Part shown: positions 11,200-21,930 of the stretch, piece after piece
Layout of the letters: each line of letters starts with the position of its first letter
How positions within the stretch are numbered: the first letter of the stretch is position 1
The notes under the pieces: generated by a model
Databases searched by the model: none
What the model saw: the letters and a program-made list of their open reading frames with translations, nothing else
What the model was told of the DNA's origin: nothing
Translations under genes and position numbers: made by a program
Source: Cephalotrichum gorgonifer
Lineage: Eukaryota; Ascomycota; Sordariomycetes; Microascales; Microascaceae
Direction of reading: 5' to 3'
NCBI GenBank assembly: GCA_900312665.1
Contig: ONZQ02000001.1
Coordinates: forward strand, 2,395,248 to 2,459,247
DNA: 64,000 bases

Positions 11200-12516
11200 T
11201 TTTTTTTTAATATCTGTCTGTCTGAGTGCATCTTGGGCCCAAGACTGCCCCCTGTCTTTACCTGCCTACGGGATGGGGAAGGGGGAGGGGGAGATGGGAT
11301 ACCAAGCGTGCCGAGTGTAAGAAAAACGAGGCTAGGGAATCATGACACGGGAAGAGGGGAAATGGGTCGAACCTGGGTGTTGCAAAGGAAAAAAAAATCA
11401 AAAGAGGACCAATCAATAGTTAATCTTTGGCGAATTTTGTGTATGGGCTTAGCGGTGAAAAGGGGGGAGGTGGGAGATGGAGAGTGAAGCGCTATCGACA
11501 AACCAGTTGGTTATTGTTTTGTGGATCGATATATAGCAAAACGGTATAGAGGTGTGCGAACTTCGAACCCAGATGAAAGAGAAAAATACTTTCAGAACCT
11601 ATCGGACTCGATTGATATCAGAACCTTCTATGCCGTTGACGAGCGCCGTGACTGAGCTGATCCCCCGTTGCTCTGGCGGAGGGGAGGAGGGGGGACGGAC
11701 GTGTTAGGCGAAGAGCAAGTCGCAGATCTCTCTACCAGCGTCTATGTCTCTTACAGGAGGAGGGTAGTACAGCTTGAGATCTACGCGTGACACGGCGGGA
11801 GATCTCCCCCCCTCCGTTCCAGCTTGGTCCGATCCCCCCTTTCCCCGCTTTCCTCCATCCCTACCCTTAACCTCATCCTTGTGTTGATCAGGAATGCAGC
11901 ATTAGATATTAGATACCTCCCACTTCCCGCCCTCCTCGGGTATTCCTGTCTCGGGAGAACATGCAACATCATTTGAATGGAACCCATGACCTGTCTGTCC
12001 TGCGGCGAACCGAGAACTGCCTCGGACCTCAGGTTCCGAGGTTGTATTACCTTGAGCTTTCCATATCGCGAATTGGTAGGTAGATAGGCGGTCTGTAGTT
12101 AAGGTTCAGGACCAGGGGGCCCGTGGCCTCCTCCTCATGGAATAGCTCTGCGATTCGCGCCAATTGCTTTATAAACAACAATAGTAAATATATATTCCCA
12201 TGCCTGTATGTGTAAACCCCGAAAAATAGGCTATGTGCCAGGGAAAGCTCTTCATAACGCTTCCAAAACGACAAGTAGTCGGTTTCATATCTAGTCTTTC
12301 GAATAGCACGCTCACGATATCTTCATCGTAGGCCCCTCCTATATCCCAAGAGAGGACTAACCAACCCCCCTTTCCGTCCACACGCCCGCCTAAAAACCAA
12401 CCGACGTAGGAAAGATCCGTTCATAGCTTTATGCTTATGAAGATGCACCCCCCTCCCCGCCCCCCCGCCTAAAAAGAAAGGAAAAGAAAAGAAAGAAAAA
12501 ATGTCTATATGCTCGC
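11200..12516. other. Convergent intergenic region
   Basis: This 1.3 kb gap lies between the 3' ends of the homeodomain gene and the NAD kinase gene. It holds purine-rich and pyrimidine-rich runs (for example the GGGGAGGGG-type tract near 11280 and the AAAGAAAAG tract near 12480). No ORF here resembles a protein family. Confidence 0.45.
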
Positions 12517-14425
12517 TCACATGCCCAGCAGACTCATCTGCCTTCTCAAGGGACTAGCGCTAGTGCTCCCCTCCTCGCTCGCGTAGTACGCCGAGTCCGT
12601 GTCGATGTCCCACTCACCGCCCTCAACACCGCCGCCTGCGGACGAATCAAACGCCTTTTGCGTTGCCTCTCGCACGTTCCACCTCAGCGTGCGCGAAACG
12701 CTATCGAACCACTCGGTGTCCGTCCGCGCAACCGTGGGGAACGGGTACTGACTGGCCGTTATGGTGACGTAGTCGCCCTGCCGTAGCTCCAGGCGGCCCT
12801 TGCCGTCGAACGCGCAGTAGGCCGTGGCGCGCGAGTTGTGTGGTACCGACACCTTGAGCGCCATTGTGTCACTGAGTACCATGGGCCGGAACGAGAGGGT
12901 GTGTGGGCAGATAGGGGTAAGGAGGATGGCGGGGATGTCCGGGTGGACGAGGGAGCCCCCGGCGGAGAGAGAGTATGCGGTCGATCCTGTCAACGTGTTA
13001 GCGCAGGAACACGTCGGCGCGGCGCCTGAAGAGAGTGGGGAACTTACCAGTCGGGGTGGAGAAGATACAGCCATCCGCCTGGACGACGGTGAGAAGCTCA
13101 TCGTCACCATAAAGCTCAAGGTTCGAGACGTAGGGGCTTGGGCCGCGGTCAATGACGAGCTCATTGAGCACCTCGAACTGTTCGCCCTCCTCCGAGTCTT
13201 GACCAAAACCATTCCTGTAGACCGTGCACGTGAAGCGCATACGCAGATTCACCTTCATGCCCTCCGGGCCCATGATGCGGTCTAGGTGCTCCCTATACCG
13301 CTCGTACTCAAAGCTTGTCAGGAACCCAAGACTTCCGAGGCTGAAGGACAGCACCGGAGGTACGACGCGCTGGAAGAGCCACGACGTGAAGAGGACTGTG
13401 CCGTCGCCACCGAGCGTAAGGACAAGGTCGAACATCTCCGGCTTGCTCCAGCACAGGTCCGGAGTCCAGTACTTGAGCATGTCCGCGAAGCGTGGGTCCT
13501 GCGCGATAATGCCGGGGGCATCGAAGCGCTTTCCGTTGCGCAGCTTGGCGTCAACATAGACGTTCACGCCGACATCGGAGCCATACCTCGACGTCCTGAG
13601 CAAGAACTGAGCCAGCTCTCTGGTCATATACACCAGCTCGTTGTCACGTGCCTTGGTCACAATCATGATGTTGCGGACTGCCCGCTTGATGGGCCGTCTC
13701 TGCAGCTGCTTAGCAACCTCGCGGACGCCGGTAGCGGTCTGAACTAGGCGGGAGTGAGACATGTACTGGTCGTTTTTAATCTCCTCGAGGACCTTGTCGA
13801 TGTCGACAGCGTCGTCGAAGCGCTGGTGGTAAAAGCATGGTGACTGAAGGGCAGCGGGGAAGAGGTTTGAAACGGTGGGGGTGATATTTCGGCTGGCGAT
13901 CTCATTGAGCGCGTCGGTGAGCTGGGACGACGACGAGGTTCCGGGTCGGTTCTCGACCCTGCTATGGGACGACAGCATTCCGGTCAAGCTCAGATTCTCG
14001 GGCTTGTTAATCCTCGCGACCGAAGCCAATGCCTTGATTATTGTCTGGCGAGGAGTATCTTGTGACGGATTACCTCTCCGATGGCCGGGTTGGTGAGACT
14101 GGGGTTGAGATTGAGACTGGGCCTGAGTCTGGGTCTGGGTCTGGGACCCGATTGCGACGACGCCTTTGGGGGCCGCGGCGGCGGGGTCGCTCAGAGATGG
14201 TGGAGCAGCGGCTGTGGTTTCGCTAGGGTCTGCATTTCGAGAATCGGAGCCAGTATTCAAAGGGGATGGGTTGGGAGGAGGAGGAGGAGCAGAGCCTAGA
14301 CGTGCGCTTGAGGTGCGAGGGCGGTCCAATATGCTATTAATATACCTGTCCGACTGGGGAAAGGGCGGCAGGTTACTCAAGGCAGGGTGGAGAGACGTGG
14401 GGGAGGTGACGGTGCTTCGCGACAT
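12517..14425 (-). CDS. NAD kinase (ATP-NAD kinase)
   Basis: The enzyme phosphorylates NAD(+) to NADP(+) using ATP and supplies cytosolic NADPH pools. Exons 14425-13048 and 12986-12517 give 615 residues. After a Ser/Pro/Gln-rich N-terminal extension of about 150 residues comes the catalytic domain: IMIVTKARDNELVYM, then the nucleotide-binding motif LVLTLGGDGTVLF with the GGDG signature and its Asp, the SLGSLGFLT loop, ELVIDRGPSPYVSNLELY, and ADGCIFSTPTGSTAYSLSAGGSL. The intron falls inside the TPTGSTAY motif, after TG. The C-terminus carries SFRPMVLSD, the substrate-pocket residues and a Ser-rich acidic tail. The enzyme corresponds to yeast Utr1/Yef1-type cytosolic kinases; no mitochondrial presequence is obvious. 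The family call is certain, the paralogue less so. Confidence 0.95.
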
Positions 14426-17400
14426 GGTAAAAGTTGGTTAAAAGTTGGTGGGGAACCGGATAAGCTTGGCGGCCACGAATTCGGACTCGGACTTCGGATG
14501 TAACGGGATTGGGGCTAGTGTTGATCGGTTCGCACTTTCTCCCGCTTTCCTTCTAATGACGGAACAATAATGTACTCGTACTCGGTGTATTTGAGGAGCT
14601 TTCCGGCGGATTTGCCGTGTTTAGCACGCTCGCTTCGTATTACTTGTCCAGAATCAGACGGTCCGGTGTACGAGCACCGAGTAGTGATTGGGTGGTGCTG
14701 CAGGGCTTGGCCCAACTGGACGGATTGCTCGGCGGTTACACAGGTGACAGCAGTCGAAGAGATTGTCCAGATGTGGGCGTTTTACCACACCTGTACAGGA
14801 GCTCAGCGGTTCCTTTTTCCTCGGTGTGACTGAGCCCTACCGCGAAATGGTTAGTATACTGAGCTGGACAAGAAGCAATATTCAATATCACCAAGACGTC
14901 ACCACCCCTAGTTACTCAGAAGGGTGTAGCGTGGTGGGCCAGGGGTTGGGAACGGACTGGGGTTAGAGTGGTGGCAGTAATATGACGTTACCTTTTACAA
15001 TCCGCGCTTCCCGTCGTTGTAGATGGGGGCCGTGGCGGGGCGGTGGTGGTGGTGATGGTGGTGGTGGTGACGGCAGCTGAGAGCTGCGTTGTTCCAGGGA
15101 GGTGGTGGTGAGGTGCAGATCGAGGCGCACGCACGTGGTGTTCGAATATGCAGAGTGAGATGCAGAGTGAGGTGCAGTGTGAGATGCTGCAGTCGAGGAC
15201 GAATCAAATGGTTGAGTAGCGAAATGCAAGCGGTTCGCCTGGGACCAAGGGCCGACTAACAGGCGGGTCTTATGCGCAAAACTTCGAGACTCAACTGGAA
15301 AGGTCGGGAGGTAGAGGTAGTCGAACAAATTATGACTTTCGATCCAGCGATTAAAACAAAGAGTGGGCAACAAACAGCCGCGTCGGTTCTGCAAGGCAAG
15401 ACAAAAAAAAGAAGAAGAAAAGCTAAATAATGCCAGAAAAAGAATATACAAAGAAATGAAGAAAATATACAACGAGCTCAAGAGTAGCACGAGGCAAGCA
15501 GCAAGACGGAGGGAGGACGGCTCGAGAGAGATAAATCGCAAGAACTTCCAGAGCTCTGCTTCGCTGTCTTGCCTACTCTATAAATGAGCGCGGGGGGGGC
15601 GGAGGGTTTGGTTGGGTCTATGCTGAGAAGACTGGGGAGGAAAGAAGCTCCGTTCGGCTCCGTGGCGAGCTTATATTGTTCGAGGACGAGGACGAGACAA
15701 TCCTTCCCCACATACCGTACTAGAATCCCGAGGCTGGCTCGTTGGCCACCGCACCGGCCGTGATAGACGATCAAGGATGAAAAGGCCGAGGACGCGTTGC
15801 GGCCTTGTCCCAGCGCGGTTACAGTCCGTCTGGTTGTCAGGGGGGGGGGCCGACGGGCCAGACCAGAGGAATGCCTCCCAGGGACCCCAGCTCTGGGGTG
15901 TGTCGTGAAGCCGAAAAATCTTGGCACCCTAGAGTCCCTTTGTTGTGGACCAAACCTTGATGGAAGACCCTTGCCTCCTTGTCACGATGTATCAGACTAT
16001 CACAGCTTGGCGGGAAGGTCAGACGGAGAAGTGGGGGCAGGCACGGGCGGCAAGGGGGGAAGGGGGGAAGGGGTGAAAGGGTGTCACAGACACATGGCAT
16101 GTGCCTTTGTTAGTGTACTAGTACCTAAGATCCCCCTAATAAGCACTAGTTTTAGGCACCATTTAAGTTCCTGTACTAATCCCCCGCCAAAGGAGCAAGT
16201 ACCCCAGAAGCCCCATGGACCTAGACCATCCTGAAGCACTGGTCTGGACTCAAGGGGTGCTTTGAGGACATGGAGATTCTGGGTGGCTCCAACGTCTCCA
16301 CCAACCACGGCTAGACTTGTCGTCGCTGTTTACCTGCATGCTCCATCACCTCGACGAGAGTGAGGACGCGTCTTAGCGATGGTGAAATGATAACGAGTGA
16401 TACATATCGGTCCTCCAATGGTTAATGTTCTCGGATGTGGTCAGGGGGATATTTGGCCAGGCCAGGCCAGAACCAGACGAAGGAGAATGTTGCGGGCTCC
16501 CTTGCCAAGAGCTGCCAATGGAGACTAGTTGACGATATCCCCGAGTAGGAGAAGTTGTCAAGTTTAACGAATACAACCTTCCATCGCCCCTGCGGGAAGG
16601 GGCGCTGTTCAGTCCTCGCACGGGTACTCGCACACCGTAATAGTACTCGTGATTCAGAGTAGGTAAGTTTTAGCGTCGACAGGCACGGACGCACCCCCGA
16701 CAAGCACAGCACCCCTTCATTGTTCACTTGCTCTCCCATACCAGCTGCTACAGTTCGCGAGAGACTCGGGTAATATTATGACATTAACATGCCTTCGGCG
16801 TTCCTGGCGAAGATCTTGCTGCAACCGTTCTGCCGGTCAGGGAAAATCCTTACCCAGAGAGAGTCGTGCCGTTCCCGACGACGCCTTATGGGCCCTGACC
16901 CCGATCTTCGAACATTCGCTAGTCTCATATGGAACCGACTTGTGGGGAAGCGACAGGCGAGACGGTCTAGAGCGTGCCGGGCCACAGGGACCGTTACACT
17001 CATGGTGACGGGTCTAGATCCTGGTGGGGTTCTGTCCCAGGACGACGAAGACCCCGTAATAGGAGTATACACGTATGGGGTCTCAGCGTTTCGACGCCTT
17101 CTGTCCAAAATAGGGAGACGCGCTGGAGACGATTACAGGGTATTTAGACGAGGCTCTTGCGCCGTATAGCATTAGGTTCTCCTGGATAACCCACCCGCGT
17201 ACATGCTGCCTGTAAGCTTCCAGGGGTGGGGTCTTTTAGGGGTGTTTGACTCGTCGCGCATCAGACAGGGTATAGCAGCAAGAGATCGCCATATCGCTCG
17301 TACCCCCAAGTAAGCTTCTCTTGACAGGCGGTGTGTAGGACAAGCTTCCGTGCGCCTTCCGTCACGGAGTACGGAGCGTTGTCCCGTTATTATTGATCTG

Positions 17401-17969
17401 TTACTCTGCCTATTTCTGCAAACGGAACGGCGAAGGGAAAAGTGTTTTTGCCTGTCAGCCTCCGACCCTTGACTCGCTTTGCAGCGAAATCCCCATGCCA
17501 TACTCGTAGTTCCAACACCGGAGCTGCGATGAAACTTATCCCCTTTTCCTATAACCCAGCGCCTCCCTAACACGGCCAGGCCACGTCCCTCGTCTCCACT
17601 AGTGCCACAGATAACACCCTCCCTTCTTCCGAATGAGGATTTCGGACCTAAATTCGATAGCACGTGGCGTGGGTGTGTGGCTGATTCGACAGTATCTCAC
17701 TCCTCTATCGGTCCAGTATCGCCCCCCCCCCTTTATCTCTTTCCATAAAGGACAAGATACGGCCGAAGCACGGCGCATCGTTTCAATAGCGAGCCTCAAG
17801 GGGCGTGGACCCACCTGTCTCGAGTCATGTCGTATCGAGCATCACGCCCCTGAGGCTCCCCTTGGCTTTAACACCGAAGGCCACCATCCCTAACGAACAT
17901 GTCGGACTTCCCGCCTCCCCCGCCCCCCCAAAGCCTTTTTGCCGCGGACCCTGGTCGCAGAATACCACT
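14426..17969. other. 3.5 kb region without a supportable gene
   Basis: I find no recognisable coding region here. The region contains a GGTGGT-rich tract near 15043-15075, an A-rich purine stretch (15395-15480) and short ORFs on both strands that resemble no family. The first several hundred bases must be the NAD kinase promoter, and the last few hundred the RRP46 3' UTR. An unannotated non-coding RNA or lineage-specific gene is possible but unsupported. Confidence 0.5.
15043..15075. repeat. GGTGGT/GGTGAT microsatellite-like tract
   Basis: This is a degenerate trinucleotide run of GGT and GAT units. On the minus strand it would encode a histidine or proline run, which inflates an otherwise unsupported ORF. 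Confidence 0.7.
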
Positions 17970-18994
17970 TCACGATGGGATCCTCCAGTGCAAATCAGCC
18001 GCGACCTTCGAGGCCATGGCAGTCCGAATGAACTGCTTCATGTCGGCGGGCCGGGCTACCCCAGCCTTCTCGTCCGTGTCCATATCATCTTGTGATCGGA
18101 AACATACCTGGCGCGCCGCACCCACGACCTCGTCCCAGTCGGCCAGGGAGAACTGCCCCTCGCTCTCGGATAGGAGTAGGTCGCCTTCGGAAGTAAAGGC
18201 CAGGACATGCACGGATCTCGCGCGGGAGATCTGTACTGGGGTCGGATCGACGATGGTCTTCTCGTCGCTCGTGGCCTCCGGGACGATCACCAATGCGGCA
18301 GTCGCGATGCCCTTAAGCGGCATAGCTCCAGACAGGAGGGCCAGAATGGCCGCGTGGAGTAATGCCGGGATAATAGGGAGATTCTAACCAGGACCCCGTT
18401 GTCAGCAGCGGACGTATGAAGCGCCAAAGAGTCTCGTATGAGTAAGAGCATACGGGACGTGGGGGCCCGCTCCATGGGAGGACCGGGCTCGGTACGTACC
18501 ATGTTATACTGAGTGACCTTGCCGTTTGCATATTCATTCTCTGGGATCCCCGTCACCTGGAGGGTGATCTGGATGAGACATCTCGGGAAGTTCCTAATTG
18601 GAATCAACTGGCGGAGAGCCGACTGTAAAACAGACTCGAGATGGCGTTCTCTCGTGCCTATATGTATATCCCATATTCATCCATGATAAGCTTACTGAAG
18701 CCAGGTGGCTCACACACCAAGGCGATAATGAGCCGGAGCGGAGAGGGGGGAAGGAAGGAACTGGATAAGGGGGGAAAGGAAGGGGGGGGGGGGGGTAGTC
18801 TAACCTCCAACTCCGGAGGACGGTCGTACGACGACATCGACAAAGGCTTCGAATGCGTACTCGTCGCGCTTGACGGTTTCTATGGGGCCGTTGACCGATG
18901 CGGTGACCTTGTAGCCCGCATAGGAGAAGGCGACGGACCCGTCCGCGTTCGGCAGGGGGGATATTTCAGCCTCTGGCTCTAGCCTTGAACCCAT
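17970..18994 (-). CDS. RRP46: Exosome complex subunit Rrp46 (RNase PH-like)
   Basis: This is a core-ring subunit of the RNA exosome, which takes part in rRNA processing and mRNA turnover; in eukaryotes the ring subunits are catalytically inactive. Exons 18994-18805, 18657-18500 and 18383-17970 give 253 residues, the family's usual length. The RNase PH-type N-terminal fold reads SVAFSYAGYKVTASVNGPIE, EAFVDVVVRPSSGVG and then ERHLESVLQSALRQLIPI, with RCLIQITLQV. The third exon carries IIPALLHAAILALLSGAMPLKG. The C-terminus has MKQFIRTAMASKVAADLHW, close to the typical Rrp46 end. The introns have GT...AG ends, and the middle exon joins in frame on both sides. The gene is divergent from the PP2A activator gene at 19454. 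Its overlapping plus-strand ORFs are shadows. Confidence 0.92.
18781..18796. repeat. Poly-G tract inside RRP46 intron 1
   Basis: A run of about 13-14 G on the plus strand, within the first intron of the minus-strand RRP46 gene. Such runs are prone to sequencing error, but here it does not affect coding. Confidence 0.7.
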
Positions 18995-19453
18995 TGTGAA
19001 GGAAATATCGAAAATTTGCAGGTGAAAGAGGCGCGGCGAGGGTTGAGATTCTGTCGTCTTGTGAGCCTGTCGTGCCGTGCATCCAATGACGACCTAGAAT
19101 TTTTTTTCTCCTAAAGTGGTAGGCGGCGTCGATACTTTAGGATACTAGGCGGGCTGGATGAGCGCGGGGTACTTTCTGGTTGGTGAATCCCTGGTACTAG
19201 GGACAACCTGAACACCCGTTACCCCGCTATGGGCCCGCCCCCTCTGTTCAATTATGGAGCAGAGCATGTCGTCGCTCTACTAGGCCAGTCGTTGCCTCCA
19301 AACCTCAGTACGAATACATCATCATTCAATTGCAACCCCTTCGCTACAATCCCTAACCGCCTCCGTTCACATTGAATCATAATACAACACCCAACGTCAG
19401 AAAATACATACCATCAGACCACGCCCCCCAATACCTCTCACCTCTCCTTCATC
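18995..19453. promoter_or_regulatory. Divergent promoter region RRP46 / PP2A activator
   Basis: This 459-base interval between divergent starts holds both leaders. No TATA box is obvious. The PP2A-activator side is CT-rich and A-rich close to the start codon. Confidence 0.45.
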
Positions 19454-20713
19454 ATGCCTGGCCCCGAGCCACAGGCAAGTGCTCCGGCCCAGCCTTCGCT
19501 GTCCCTGAAAGACCGCCTCCCCAAGCTCGAGCCTCGACGACGCCGTGGTAACCCGACGAATCCCACCCCTCGACCCGAGACGCCCTCGCTCCCGCCCCCT
19601 CCCGAGACCGACACGCTATCCTTCCAGACTCCATCGAGACGGATCCTCTCGAAGAGCGACCACGACCTATTCCTATCGTCGCCCACATACAAGCTTATCC
19701 TGGCATGGATCTTCAACCTGTCTGAGTCGGTAGAGGACACGCCCATCTCAGCCATCAAGGACGGCGAACTGGGCGAGTCTGTCAAGACGATCCTGGGAAT
19801 ACTGGACGAAGCGGAGAAACTTGTGGAGCAGGCACCTCCCAGTGAGCAAGGCGGCTCCCGCTTTGGCAACAAAGTGTTCCGCGACTTACTTGACCTTGTA
19901 AAGGGCAAGCTGCCGGAGTGGCACAAGAGGCTAGGCCTCCCCTCGGACGCGGCCATCAACGAGGCCTCGGCATACCTCTACCACTCATTTGGGAACTACG
20001 CGCGGATAGACTACGGCTCGGGCCACGAGCTCAATTTCGCCATGTGGCTCCTCTGCCTCTACCAGCTCGGGATCCTCCAACAAGACGACTTCAAGGCGCT
20101 CGTATTGCGCGTCTTCAGCCGCTACCTCGAGATCATGCGCACCGTCCAGTCGACCTACTACCTCGAGCCCGCGGGCTCCCACGGAGTCTGGGGCCTCGAC
20201 GACTACCAGTTCCTCCCCTTCCTATTCGGCGCCTCCCAACTCCTGCACCACCCCTATATCACTCCGCTCTCGGTTCACCAGGACCTCACCCTCGAGGAGT
20301 TCGGCCACGACTACCTCTACCTGGGCCAGGTGGCCTTCGTCAACAACACGAAGACCGTCAAGGGTCTGCGCTGGCACAGCCCCATGCTGGACGACATATC
20401 CGCCGCCAAGTCTTGGGCCAAGGTCGAGGGCGGGATGCGGAGGATGTTTGTCAACGAGGTGCTCGGCAAGCTTCCCGTCATGCAACACTTCCTGTTCGGC
20501 TCCCTCATACCCGCCGTAGATGGGATGAGTACGGAGGAAGCGATAGTGGCTAGCGAGGAGGCGCAGGAGGCGGAGGGACACGCCCACCCGCACGTGCATG
20601 ACCATAACGGGTGGGACGACCCCTGCGGTATCAAGGTGCCAAGCTCAATTGCGGCCGCGCAGGAGATGAGGAAGAAAGGGGCTCAGCAGCTTCGTAGGAT
20701 ACCATTTGACTAA
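19454..20713 (+). CDS. Serine/threonine phosphatase 2A activator (PTPA/RRD family)
   Basis: The protein is a peptidyl-prolyl isomerase-type activator of PP2A catalytic subunits. The single-exon ORF gives 419 residues. After a Pro/Arg-rich leader the PTPA domain begins with RRILSKSDHDLFLSSPTYKL. Family signatures follow: AYLYHSFGNYARIDYGSGHE, ELNFAMWLLCLYQLG, then STYYLEPAGSHGVWGLDDYQ, QFLPFLFGASQL, HPYITP and FGSLIPAV. The end, DPCGIKVPSSIAAAQEM, is also characteristic. Fungi carry two paralogues, Rrd1 and Rrd2; the length and C-terminus suggest Rrd2, but I do not assign it. The lack of introns is unremarkable. The convergent 3' end is only about 127 bases from that of the MaoC gene. Long ORFs in other frames (for example 19918-20553) are GC-rich shadows. 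Confidence 0.95.
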   Translation: MPGPEPQASAPAQPSLSLKDRLPKLEPRRRRGNPTNPTPRPETPSLPPPPETDTLSFQTPSRRILSKSDHDLFLSSPTYKLILAWIFNLSESVEDTPISAIKDGELGESVKTILGILDEAEKLVEQAPPSEQGGSRFGNKVFRDLLDLVKGKLPEWHKRLGLPSDAAINEASAYLYHSFGNYARIDYGSGHELNFAMWLLCLYQLGILQQDDFKALVLRVFSRYLEIMRTVQSTYYLEPAGSHGVWGLDDYQFLPFLFGASQLLHHPYITPLSVHQDLTLEEFGHDYLYLGQVAFVNNTKTVKGLRWHSPMLDDISAAKSWAKVEGGMRRMFVNEVLGKLPVMQHFLFGSLIPAVDGMSTEEAIVASEEAQEAEGHAHPHVHDHNGWDDPCGIKVPSSIAAAQEMRKKGAQQLRRIPFD

Positions 20714-20840
20714 AAGATCCCAAAGCCCCCCAAAATGAACGGGTCAAAGAAATAATTGGACTTGTCCAAAAATCATGTGCTATTAGAAACATTTACACCC
20801 GCTCCCCGCCGTGATTCATTATTTACATGTTAACTGCAAC

Positions 20841-21930
20841 CTACAACTTGCTCTTCGCCGCCCCGGTGCACCTCATCAGCGCCCTCCCGTTGCTGAGGCA
20901 CACCTTGGCACCCGCCACCTCCGTCTCGAACCTAACCTCCTCCCAGTCCCCGTCCACCTTGACGCCCGTCCTCCACGCGCGGGTGACGAGCTTGTCGCCG
21001 GGCCGCACGGGGCTGGCGAAGCGCGCCTGGTACTCCTTGATGTTTGCGGGGTTGCTCCCGCCGAGAGCCTTCAGCAGCTCGTGGCAGGTGCTGTTCCACG
21101 AGTACAAGCCGTGAAGGATGACGCCGCCGAAGCCCATCTTCTTGCCGGGGCCGGGGGTGGCGTGCAGCGGGTTGTAGTCGCCGTTGAGGCGGTACAGGAG
21201 GGCCGAGCCCTCGGAGGTCTGGTGCTCGATCACGACGTCTGGGGTCTTGCCCTTGGGCGGGGGGAAGTTCTCGGTCGCGGGGCCCTTGGGGCCGCCCCAG
21301 CCACCCTGGGCGATGTAGAAGGCGCTCCCGACGACGCGGGTGTAGACCTCGCCTGTGGCGGCGTCAACGAGCTCGGACTGGACCTCGACCACGGTGCCGG
21401 GGCGGCCCTTGTCGTAGACGCCGAGGACAGTGGTGCGGTTCTCGAAGCGGCGGCCCTCGGAGGTGGGGGGGAGGGGCTTGAGGAAGGTGATCTTGCGCTG
21501 GCCGTCGACGGCACGATTGGGGTCGAACTCGGGGACGCCGGGGATGGGGGTCGCCTTCTGGGCGGCGATGAAGTCGATCACTTCCTGGGTGGCACCCTTG
21601 AAGGCTGGAGTGCGCTTTGGTTAGCGGCTGGGCGGGGGACGTGAGAAAAGGGGGGAGGTGGGCTTTGGTGGACTTACGAAGGACGATTGGGTAGGTGGGG
21701 AAGACAGCAAAGTTGGGGTCAAGCTCCTGTTAAAGCTCTGGTTAGAACGGGGGCCGATTGAAGGAGCGCACTCGTGTGCATGTAAGAACAGGTAGGGGTT
21801 CCGAACGTACGTAGAGGAAGTGAAGCTCGTCGGGAGTGCAGCCGATGGAGTTGGCGAAGAGGAGAGCATCCCGCTTCAACCAGGAGACCTCCTGGCGGGG
21901 GAACTCGAAGCCTACACCTGGACCAGACAT
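20841..21930 (-). CDS. Peroxisomal MaoC-like (hotdog) enoyl-CoA hydratase
   Basis: The protein belongs to the hydratase-2/MaoC hotdog family, which hydrates trans-2-enoyl-CoA to (R)-3-hydroxyacyl-CoA. Exons 21930-21811, 21726-21678 and 21604-20841 give 310 residues. The N-terminal hotdog half contains WLKRDALLFANSIGC, HFLYELDPNFAVFPTYPIV and then LPFKGATQEVIDF. The C-terminal half carries the active-site motif YRLNGDYNPLHATPGPG, with the catalytic Asp and His, followed by FGGVILHGLYSWN. The final residues are AKSKL: a canonical PTS1 tripeptide SKL, so the enzyme should be imported into peroxisomes and act in fatty-acid beta-oxidation, as does the hydratase domain of Fox2. Unlike Fox2, no dehydrogenase domains are attached. 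The specific substrate is not known. Confidence 0.93.

Noticed and set aside
14963..15541. A 192-residue minus-strand ORF with a Leu/Phe-rich start and Pro/His runs
   Set aside because: Its length comes from a GGT-rich tract and an A-rich purine stretch read backwards. No family resemblance, and composition differs from real genes here.
16776..17169. Overlapping ORFs of over 100 residues on both strands
   Set aside because: Neither strand shows a motif or any family match; both being open is typical of GC-rich chance ORFs.
19918..20553. Long Arg/Pro-rich ORF overlapping the PP2A activator
   Set aside because: Shadow of the clearly conserved PTPA reading frame.
20811..21644. A 277-residue plus-strand ORF
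   Set aside because: It is the antisense shadow of the MaoC gene, rich in Gly/Ala/Val/Leu as expected for reverse-read GC-rich codons.
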